NCBI RefSeq assembly: GCF_031886125.1
Contig: NZ_CP119391.1
Location: forward strand, 744,001-808,000
Length of the DNA stretch: 64,000 nt
Direction of reading: 5' to 3'
From: Halomonas piscis
GTDB lineage: Bacteria > Pseudomonadota > Gammaproteobacteria > Pseudomonadales > Halomonadaceae
In this document: one piece after another, positions 37,988 to 45,041 of the stretch
How the letters are laid out: every line of letters starts with the position of its first letter
Position numbering within the stretch: the first letter of the stretch is position 1
The notes under the pieces: generated by a model
The model's database searches: none
What the model saw: only the letters and a program-made list of their open reading frames with translations
Told to the model about the DNA's origin: nothing
Translations under genes and position numbers: made by a program

Positions 37988-39139
37988 TCAGCGAATCGGG
38001 CCAGGGTTCAAGCGGGCGATAAAGCGCCCGTCGATGCGGGCCTTCCAGCGCCATGCCCAGCGTCCGCCCGCCCCCAGCGGGCCGTAGGCGGCCACCGCGC
38101 GGCCGTCGCCGGTGCCGATCAGCGAAAGCACCCGCCGGGGCGGCCGCCAGTCTCTGAGCGGCTCGCCCCGGCACGCCCGACGCAGGTTGTCTGCCAGCAC
38201 AGGTCCCGCGCGCACCGCATAGACGCCGGCCTTGGGCAGCGCGGTCGGGAATGCCGCGCCGTCCCCGGCGGCAAACACCCCGGGCGCGCCCCGCGCTTCA
38301 AGGTTTTTTTCCACCTCGATAAAGCCCCGCGCGTCGAGCGCCAGATCGCTTTCCTCGAGCCAGTCGTGACCCGCAGCACCGGTGGCCCAGAGCACGATAT
38401 CGGCCGGCACCGGCGCACCCTGCTCCAACAATACGGTCTCTTCCCCAAGCCCGCTTGCGCGCACGCCCGGGCGTAGAGCTACCCCGGCGCGCTTCAGCGC
38501 GTGTACGAGCAGCGTTCTTGGCAGCCGGCCCGTGCCGAGCAAAAGCGTTTGGCCGGCGTTGATCAGGGTGGCGTCAAAGGTCACGTCCGGCCGCCGGGCA
38601 CGCAGCGCGGCCAGCACGGCAAGCAGCGTTTCGCAGCCGGCCGCGCCGCCGCCCGCGCTCACCACCCGTTGCCGGCTTCCCGGTGCCAGAGCGTCAACGC
38701 GCGCGCAGAGCGCCTGCCAGCGCGTCGGGAGCCCGGCCAGCGGGCGCAGGGCGAGCAGGCAGGGGGGCGTCTTCGCCGTTTGGCGCGGCGGCTCAAGGGT
38801 GGCGCCGACGTTGATCGAGGCCAGGTCAAAGCCCAGCCATTCGCCGCTTTCAAGCGTGACTTCTCGCCCCGCGGCGCTGAAGGCCGTGGCTCGCCGCTGA
38901 ATAAACCGCGCGCCGGCCCGGCGGCAGAGCGCGGCGACGTCAATTTGTGTCTCGCGCAGGGTGCACTCCCCGGCGAGCCAGGCGGGCACCCGGCCGGAAT
39001 ACGCCGCAAGCGCACTTTCGCTGATCACGCTCAGGCGAACGCCGGGCTCGGGGCGGCGGGCAAAGGCGTCGAGCACCAGGGCGTGGGCGTGGCCGCCGCC
39101 GATCAGTACCAGCTCTTTGTGTGCGGCCTCCGCGTTCAT
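37988..39139 (-). CDS. FAD-dependent NADH-dehydrogenase-like oxidoreductase (SelD-associated N-terminal type)
   Basis: 383 aa from an ATG overlapping the upstream stop (ATGA). The FAD Rossmann motif is LVLIGGGHAHALVLDAFARR at the N-terminus; PYSG-like AAYSGRVPAWLAGECT follows. The second dinucleotide motif is VVSAGGGAAGCETLLA (~165), and FAD-binding GVFAAGDGAAF lies near residue 300. The pattern matches the pyridine nucleotide-disulfide oxidoreductase module that is fused to selenophosphate synthase (SelD) in many bacteria. No selD is fused or visible here. Electron acceptor unknown. Confidence 0.8.
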   Translation of the reverse strand: MNAEAAHKELVLIGGGHAHALVLDAFARRPEPGVRLSVISESALAAYSGRVPAWLAGECTLRETQIDVAALCRRAGARFIQRRATAFSAAGREVTLESGEWLGFDLASINVGATLEPPRQTAKTPPCLLALRPLAGLPTRWQALCARVDALAPGSRQRVVSAGGGAAGCETLLAVLAALRARRPDVTFDATLINAGQTLLLGTGRLPRTLLVHALKRAGVALRPGVRASGLGEETVLLEQGAPVPADIVLWATGAAGHDWLEESDLALDARGFIEVEKNLEARGAPGVFAAGDGAAFPTALPKAGVYAVRAGPVLADNLRRACRGEPLRDWRPPRRVLSLIGTGDGRAVAAYGPLGAGGRWAWRWKARIDGRFIARLNPGPIR

Positions 39140-41283
39140 GCGCCGCGCCGCCAGCGGAAGTAGCGCTCGAGGAGCCGTAGCACCCGCTCGGGCTTGTGGG
39201 CGTTTTTCCATGCCCCGGCGGTGGCCTTGGCCGCCTCGCCAAGGGTGGGGTAGGGATGAACCGTGCCCAACAGCTTGTTCATGCCGAGCCCGTGCTTCAT
39301 AGCCAGGCTGAACTCGCCCAGCCACTCGCCGGCGTTTTCGGCCACGATCGTCGCGCCCAGAATCCTGTCCCGGCCGGGTACGGTGAGCACCTTGACAAAG
39401 CCCGCCGTGGCGCCCTCGGCAATGGCGCGGTCGCTGTCCGCCATGGCGTAGCGGGTGAGCTCGTAGTCGATGTCCTGTTCCTTGGCCTCGCGCTCGTTGA
39501 GCCCCACTCTCGCTATCTCGGGCTGGGTGTAGACCACAGAGGGGATAAAGCGGTAGTCCACGTTGAAGCGCTTGACCTCGCCGAACAGGGCGTTGACCGC
39601 GGCGTGCCAGGCCTGGTGGGCGGCGGCGTGGGTCAGCTGGTAGGGGCCGGCGACGTCGCCGCAGGCCCAGACGTTGGGCAGCCGGGTCTGCAGCTGGCGG
39701 TTGAGTTCAAGCGTACCGTTATCCGTCGCGATGCCCAGCGCTTCGAGCCCCAGCCCCTCCACGTTGGCGCGGCGGCCCACGCACACCAGCAGGGTGTCGA
39801 ATTCGACGCTTTGCTCGCCGCCGTCGGCGCGGCACAGGCGCAGCCGCTGGCCGCCGTCGTGGTCGATACGCTCGGCCCGGGTATTGGTCAGCACGGCCAC
39901 GCCGTCCTGCTCGAGGGTCTTGGCCATGTGCTCGCTCACCTCGGCGTCTTCGCGACCCAACAGCTGCTCGCTGCCCTCGATCAGCGTCACTTGGCTGCCA
40001 AGCCGGGCGAAGCTCTGCCCCAGCTCGCAGCCGATGGCGCCGCCGCCGAGCACCGCCAGCCGCCCGGGCAGCTCTTCAAGCTGCCACAGGGTTTCCGAGG
40101 TCAGCACCCGGGCCTGGTCGATGCCGGGGAGCCCGGGTATTGCCGGGCGCGCGCCGGTGGCAATGACGATGTGCCGGGCGCTTAAGCGCCTGTCGCCGAC
40201 GTCGACCTCCCAGGGCGTCACAAGCGTCGCTCTTGCGCTATGCACGTCCACGCCGAGCGCGGTATAGCGCTCGACGCTGTCGTGGGGAGCCACGCCCTTG
40301 ATGGCACCATGCACGTGTTCCATGACCCGGGCAAAGTCGACCCTGGGCTTGCCGGCGTTGTGGCCGGCATGAATGCCAAAGCGCTCGGCGTGGCGCACTT
40401 CGTGGGCCGCCCGGGCGGCGCGGATCAGCGCCTTGGAGGGCACGCAGCCGGTGTTCAGGCAGTCGCCACCCATCTCGCCTGCTTCCACCAGCGCTACTTT
40501 GGCCTTCACCGCCCGGCCGATGTAGGCGCTCACCAGGCCCGCGGAGCCGGCGCCGATGACCAGGATGTCGTAGTCAAAGCGTTTGGGGCGCGCAAAGCCC
40601 CGGTAGGCCTTGCGCCGCTGGGCCAGGCGCATGAGCTTGCGTGCGACCCAGGGAAACACCGCCAGCAGGGCAAAGGAGAGCAAGAGCCCCGGGGATACCA
40701 CGTCGCCCAGGCGCTGGATCTCGCCCAGCTGGCCGCCGGCGTTGACGAACACTGCCGTTCCCGGAAGCATGCCCGCCTGGCTGACCCAGTAGAACGTCCG
40801 CGCTCTGATCCGCGTGAGCCCCATTACCAGGTTGATGACAAAGAACGGAAATGCCGGCACCAGCCGCAGACTAAACAGGTAGAACGCGCCGTCCCTGTCT
40901 ACCCCTCGGTTGATGGCGGCCAGGCGGCGGGGAAAGCGCCGCTCGATGGGGCGGCGCAGCAGGTAGCGCGAGATCAGAAACGCAAGCGTCGCCCCGATGG
41001 CGCTGGCAAAGGAGATCAGCACAAGCCCCACGGCCAGGCCGAACAGCGCCCCGCCCAGCAGGGTCATGATGGCTGCTCCGGGAAGCGACAGCGCGGTGAT
41101 GATGACGTAGACGACGAAAAAGGCCCCGGCGATTTGCCAGGGGCGGCGGTCAAACGCCGCCTGGAAGTCGCTTTGGTAGGCCTTGAGCGTGTCCAGGCTG
41201 AACCATTCGTGGGCGCCGGTAGCAAAAAAGGCACCGATGGCGATCAGCAGCAGGGCGGCAAGCAGCAGGCGTTGTCGGTTCAC
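39136..41283 (-). CDS. VTT (DedA/TVP38-type) membrane domain fused to a mercuric-reductase-like flavoprotein
   Basis: 715 aa. Residues 1-~225: about six hydrophobic segments with the VTT/SNARE-associated signature (SLPGAAIMTLLGGALFG, then LRLVPAFPFFVINLVMGLT). After a basic linker (RKLMRLAQRRKAYRGF) comes a full class-I disulfide reductase from ~238: FDYDILVIGAGSAGLVSAYI, the redox-active GGDCLNTGCVPSKALI, the NAD motif LAVLGGGAIGCELGQS, VWACGDVAGPYQLTH, and the dimerisation His region GTVHPYPTLGEA. Probably reduces an unknown disulfide, metal or quinone at the membrane. Coupled by ATGA to the next flavoprotein. Confidence 0.88.
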   Translation of the reverse strand: MNRQRLLLAALLLIAIGAFFATGAHEWFSLDTLKAYQSDFQAAFDRRPWQIAGAFFVVYVIITALSLPGAAIMTLLGGALFGLAVGLVLISFASAIGATLAFLISRYLLRRPIERRFPRRLAAINRGVDRDGAFYLFSLRLVPAFPFFVINLVMGLTRIRARTFYWVSQAGMLPGTAVFVNAGGQLGEIQRLGDVVSPGLLLSFALLAVFPWVARKLMRLAQRRKAYRGFARPKRFDYDILVIGAGSAGLVSAYIGRAVKAKVALVEAGEMGGDCLNTGCVPSKALIRAARAAHEVRHAERFGIHAGHNAGKPRVDFARVMEHVHGAIKGVAPHDSVERYTALGVDVHSARATLVTPWEVDVGDRRLSARHIVIATGARPAIPGLPGIDQARVLTSETLWQLEELPGRLAVLGGGAIGCELGQSFARLGSQVTLIEGSEQLLGREDAEVSEHMAKTLEQDGVAVLTNTRAERIDHDGGQRLRLCRADGGEQSVEFDTLLVCVGRRANVEGLGLEALGIATDNGTLELNRQLQTRLPNVWACGDVAGPYQLTHAAAHQAWHAAVNALFGEVKRFNVDYRFIPSVVYTQPEIARVGLNEREAKEQDIDYELTRYAMADSDRAIAEGATAGFVKVLTVPGRDRILGATIVAENAGEWLGEFSLAMKHGLGMNKLLGTVHPYPTLGEAAKATAGAWKNAHKPERVLRLLERYFRWRRGA

Positions 41284-41324
41284 GGGTCTCTCCGGCGGGT
41301 GAAAGGGTCGAGGGGCGAGCGCAT

Positions 41325-41909
41325 TCAGGGTCGGGCCGAGCTTTCAACCCGAGCTTTGAGGCAGGCGGGCCTGCCCTGCTTTTTCAGCTGCCGGCTCAGC
41401 GCGATGGCTTCTCGTGGCGGCCGTTCGGGAAAGCCCCCGGCAGCGGCGAAGGCCGACCGGGTCATGAACAGGGCCTGGGCGCCGGCAGCGACGCCGGTGA
41501 GCCGCGAGCCGGCGTTGATCAGCGCGGCAATGACGCCAGGCTGGTGGGTCAGGGTAACGTCAAAGCGGCCCCAGCGGTGGGTCTCAAGCGCCCGCTGAAT
41601 CTGCCTCGGGGCGTCTTCGGGCAGGCGGGTATCGGCGTGGAGAAACAGCAGGGTGTCAAAGCCGGCGGCGCTGGCGCCGAGGTTCATCTGCGCGCCGCGG
41701 CCGGGCGCGGCGGTCATCACGGTATCAGCCAGCGGCAGGGCCAGGGCGGCGCTGGCGTCCCGGCTTTCGCCGTCGACCACCACCAGCTCCGCGCCCCGGC
41801 GGCGCAGAGGCTGAAGGGCCTCAAGCGTTGCCGCAAGCGTCGTTGCTTCGTTGAGCACCGGGATGACGATGCTGAGGTGAGCCGGGTTGGGTGCAGCGGT
41901 GTCAGCCAA
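41325..41909 (-). CDS. GT2-like glycosyltransferase (TIGR04283 type), probably C-terminally truncated
   Basis: 194 aa. The GT-A fold is clear: LSIVIPVLNEATTLAATLEA, ELVVVDGESRDAS (Asp-x-Ser), GRGAQMNLGASAAGFDTLLF and the LHADTRLP metal motif, which is typical of the family often annotated with arsenosugar synthesis. Members I know are ~225-235 aa and have a Met-Glu-Asp motif before the ALSRRL-type helix; here the motif is absent (PPREAIALSRQLKK) and the protein stops at VESSARP. No simple frameshift restores the missing end. Overlaps the upstream permease gene by 8 nt. Activity is doubtful. Confidence 0.75.
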   Translation of the reverse strand: MADTAAPNPAHLSIVIPVLNEATTLAATLEALQPLRRRGAELVVVDGESRDASAALALPLADTVMTAAPGRGAQMNLGASAAGFDTLLFLHADTRLPEDAPRQIQRALETHRWGRFDVTLTHQPGVIAALINAGSRLTGVAAGAQALFMTRSAFAAAGGFPERPPREAIALSRQLKKQGRPACLKARVESSARP

Positions 41910-43599
41910 GCGTAGCCTCCTTTGTCACAGTCTGCGCCGTGCGCCCTGTCGCGCCCAGGCGGCCGGGCAGCACGGCGGCGAGGGTAAAGCCCACCAGCGG
42001 CAGGGCGGCCTGCACCAGCGCCCAGACGCTGATCAGCCTTCGGTTGCCGCCCGAGGCCAGCGCCACGGCCTCGGTGGTCACGGTCTCGACCCGCCCTGCG
42101 CCGAGAAGCCGGGTAGGCAGATACTGGCCGATGCTGATAGCAAGCCCCACGGCGAAGGCGGTGGCCAGCGGGGCGGCCAAAAGCGGCAGGCGCACCCGCC
42201 AGAAGGCGGCGTTGCGCGAGACGCCGAGCGTGCGGGCAATTTCCAGCCAGCGCGGGTCGAGCCGCCGGTAGGCCTCGGCCAGCGACAGGTAGACGTAGGG
42301 CAGCACAAACAACAGGTGCCCGGCAATCACCAGCCCGAGGTTGGGGCCGATGCCGACGCTTTCGGCGGCCACCACCAGGCCGAAGAGAAAGGCGATCTGC
42401 GGCACCAGCAGCGGCACGTACAGTAGCCACAGCGCTCGCCAGGGCCGTATATTGCGCCGGTGCTCGTTTTCCAGCACGGCGAGCACCAAAAGCGTGGCCA
42501 CAAGCGTGGCCGCCAGCGCAATCACCGCGGTGCGGGAAAGCGCTTCGCCGAGCATTGGGGTAAAGCGCCGCCAGTGATCAAGCGTCAGCGCTTGCGGCAG
42601 CGCCTCGGGGAAGCGCCAGTACCCGGCGAAGGAAAACAGCACCAGCCCGGCGAGCGCGGCCACGGCGGCAAGGCTCGCGCCGCTTAGCCCCACGCGGCCG
42701 ATGGCGCGCAGCGTCCTCTCGCCGCGCCGCCGGCCGCCCCCGGTCAGCCAGGGGCGCAAAAGCCGCGCGGCCAGCCGCTCGCCGAGCCACCAGATACCAA
42801 GGGCAGAAAGCGTCACGCCCAGCTGCAGCACCGCCGCGGCCGAGGCCATGAAACGCTGACTCAGATCGGGATCGTTGAACCACTCAAGAATCGACACCGC
42901 CAGGGTTGGTGGAAGCGTGGGGCCCAGAATCAGCGCCATGTCGACGTTGGCGCTGGCGTAGGCGATGACCGCGTAGACCGGCAGACGGATCAGCGGATAG
43001 AGCGCGGGCAGTACGGTTTTCAGCCAGCCAAGGGTTGGTGCATAGCCAAGCGCTCGGGCGATCTCCACGCGCTTTTCCGGCCGCAGCCGCTCGAGGGCGG
43101 CGAGGCTCATCAGCAGCAGAAAGGGCATTTCCTTGAGAATAAGCCCGGCCATCAGCGCAAACCCCAGCGGGTCGTTGACGATCAGCGCATCCGGCGGCTG
43201 GCTGGCGCCGGTTAGCCAGGGCGATGCCAGCCGCATGGCGAGCCCCGAGGGCGCAATGAGAAACGCCAGGCCAAAGCCCAGCGCGGCGTGGGGGACGGCT
43301 AGCAGCGGCGATACCAGCCGGCGCACGCTGCGCGCCAGCCGGCCGTTTTGCCCCGCGGCCAGAAACAGCACCACGGCGGCAAGGGCGACGGCCGGCGTGA
43401 CCAGCCCGCTTGCCAGGCTCAGCGCGGCGGAGCGCCCAAGTCCCGGCTGGCCGAACAGCTCCCGCCAGGGCGCCAGGCCAAAAGCGTTGCCGCCGAGCGC
43501 CGGCAGATAGCCAAAGGCCGGCAGCACAATCATCGCAAGCCCCGCCGCCACCGGTAGCGTCAGCAGGCCGATTACCAGCACCGGGGCCAGCCGCAGCAC
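41902..43599 (-). CDS. ABC transporter permease, double-length (YnjC-like)
   Basis: 565 aa with about 12 membrane segments in two homologous halves, each carrying the EAA loop that docks the ATPase (VEIARALGYAPTLGWLKTVL near residue 180 and LEIARTLGVSRNAAFWRVRL near residue 455). This two-in-one permease layout matches YnjC/ThiP. YnjBCD is annotated as a putative thiamine-like uptake system. It lies 2 nt after its binding-protein gene. The expected ATPase (YnjD) is not next to it, the following gene being the glycosyltransferase. Confidence 0.85.
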   Translation of the reverse strand: MLRLAPVLVIGLLTLPVAAGLAMIVLPAFGYLPALGGNAFGLAPWRELFGQPGLGRSAALSLASGLVTPAVALAAVVLFLAAGQNGRLARSVRRLVSPLLAVPHAALGFGLAFLIAPSGLAMRLASPWLTGASQPPDALIVNDPLGFALMAGLILKEMPFLLLMSLAALERLRPEKRVEIARALGYAPTLGWLKTVLPALYPLIRLPVYAVIAYASANVDMALILGPTLPPTLAVSILEWFNDPDLSQRFMASAAAVLQLGVTLSALGIWWLGERLAARLLRPWLTGGGRRRGERTLRAIGRVGLSGASLAAVAALAGLVLFSFAGYWRFPEALPQALTLDHWRRFTPMLGEALSRTAVIALAATLVATLLVLAVLENEHRRNIRPWRALWLLYVPLLVPQIAFLFGLVVAAESVGIGPNLGLVIAGHLLFVLPYVYLSLAEAYRRLDPRWLEIARTLGVSRNAAFWRVRLPLLAAPLATAFAVGLAISIGQYLPTRLLGAGRVETVTTEAVALASGGNRRLISVWALVQAALPLVGFTLAAVLPGRLGATGRTAQTVTKEATLG

Positions 43600-43601
43600 G
43601 G

Positions 43602-44837
43602 CTAGTTAACTCCGTAACGCTTGAGCCAGGCGTCCTGCAGCGCGCCCGTCCAGCTGGGATGGGGCTCGGCCAGGGTGTTGTCGAACGCGCCTGCCGGGGG
43701 CAGCGCGGGATTGTCCGACGGCGCGTCAAACAGCGCCCGGTCGTCTTCGCTCAGCCGGGCTACGTCGAGCACGGTGCGATCGCCCCAAACGTCCAGCGAC
43801 TGCTTTCGCGCCTGGGCTTCGGGCGAGAGCAGAAAGTTGGCCAGCGCCATGGCGCCGGCCTTGTGCGGCGAATTGTAGGGAATGGCGATAAAGTGCACGT
43901 TGCCCAGGGTGCCGCCGTCGAGCACGTAGCTGCGTACGCTTGGCGGCAGCTGGTATTCCTTGACCGCGACGGCGGCATCGGTGGGGTAGAAGGAAAACGC
44001 CAGCGACAGCTCGCCGTCGCTCATCAGGGTACGTAGCCGGGGGCCGGAAGCGGGGAAGCTCTGACCTTGGCGCCACAGGTGCGGGTGCAGCGCGTCGAGA
44101 TAGTCCCACAGCGGCGCGGTGACGCTGTCAAAGTCGCTTTGCGCCACCGGCTGGTAAAGCGCCTCGTCCCGCCCGGTCAGCTCGATCAGCGCCTGCTTCA
44201 AAAAGGTGCTGCCGGTAAAGTCGGGGATGCGCGGGTAGGTAAAGCGTCCGGGATTGTCTCTGGCCCAGGCGAGCAGCTCGTTCATGCTGCCCGGCGGCGT
44301 CCGGCCTGCGCTAAAGCCTGGCGCTTCGCTGTCGTGGTAGAAAGTGATCTGAGCCTTGCCCCAGGGCGACTCGAAGCCGTCGGTAGGCAGCGTGAAGTCG
44401 GTGACCACCTCGGGGTTGTTTGCCGGGCGGGTCAGCGCAAAGTGGGGCAGCGACTCGGCAAAGGGGCCGAACAGCAGGTCGCTCTCGCGCATGGCGGCGA
44501 AGTTCTCGCCGTTGAGCCAGAGCGCATCGATGCTGCCGTCGGCCTCGTTGCCCGCCTGCTTTTCCGCCAGCACCCGGGCCACGGCGCTGCCGGTATCCTC
44601 GAGCTTGACGTGTTCGACGTCGACGTCAAAGCGCGCCTGCATCTGCTCGGCGACCCAGTCGATGTAGCGGTTGACCCGCGAATCGCCGCCCCAGGCGTTC
44701 CAGTACACCGTCTGGCCCGCGGCGCGCTCGAGCACCGCGCTCCAGCTATCGGGGTCGGGTGCCGGCGGCGCGGCGGCAAAAGCGGGCAGCGAAAGCGCGG
44801 TCAGCACGCCGGCGGTGAACAGCAAGCGGTGGGGCAT
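43602..44837 (-). CDS. ABC transporter periplasmic binding protein (YnjB-like)
   Basis: 411 aa. Start chosen at MPHRLLFTAGVLTALSLPAF, a Sec signal peptide ending near AFAAA; the longer open frame upstream is the leader region. The mature part has the YnjB-type sequence VYWNAWGGDSRVNRYIDWVA, then ALWLNGENFAAMRESDLLFG and a C-terminal LKRYGVN. Substrate unknown; YnjB homologues are called thiamine or iron-type binders only by similarity. I found no TPP riboswitch core in the 203-nt leader, only an inverted repeat CGGAGG/CCTCCG at 44861-44881. Confidence 0.82.
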   Translation of the reverse strand: MPHRLLFTAGVLTALSLPAFAAAPPAPDPDSWSAVLERAAGQTVYWNAWGGDSRVNRYIDWVAEQMQARFDVDVEHVKLEDTGSAVARVLAEKQAGNEADGSIDALWLNGENFAAMRESDLLFGPFAESLPHFALTRPANNPEVVTDFTLPTDGFESPWGKAQITFYHDSEAPGFSAGRTPPGSMNELLAWARDNPGRFTYPRIPDFTGSTFLKQALIELTGRDEALYQPVAQSDFDSVTAPLWDYLDALHPHLWRQGQSFPASGPRLRTLMSDGELSLAFSFYPTDAAVAVKEYQLPPSVRSYVLDGGTLGNVHFIAIPYNSPHKAGAMALANFLLSPEAQARKQSLDVWGDRTVLDVARLSEDDRALFDAPSDNPALPPAGAFDNTLAEPHPSWTGALQDAWLKRYGVN

Positions 44838-44978
44838 GCAGGGTACCTTGGGTCGCGACGGAGGCGGTGACGCCCTCCGGTTGGTCTGAGAAAGCTTGAC
44901 GATAGTGTTACAGGGTTTTCGTTTATTGTACATGGCGAAGCGCGACAAGTTAGCGCAGTGCGGGACGGCCGCATAGCA

Positions 44979-45003
44979 CAACGCCCGCGCGGGGCGGGCG
45001 TTG
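44979..45003 (-). terminator. Hairpin downstream of valS
   Basis: CAACGCCCGC / GCGGGCGTTG, 10-bp perfect stem with a 5-nt loop, 38 nt past the valS stop. There is no U-tract on the minus strand after it, so it may be a Rho-assisted or weak terminator. It separates valS from the ynjB-like gene. Confidence 0.5.
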
Positions 45004-45041
45004 GGCAGGGACACGTGCGGGGGCAGCTGCGATCGGAAGGG

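Noticed and set aside
41284..41340. Frameshift explaining the short glycosyltransferase
   Set aside because: Neither other frame downstream restores the expected C-terminal sequence, so truncation is more likely than a single-base error.
44838..45041. TPP riboswitch upstream of the YnjB-like gene
   Set aside because: The leader has an inverted repeat but I could not find the conserved TPP-binding CTGAGA and ACC-CTTTGA-type elements in the right order.
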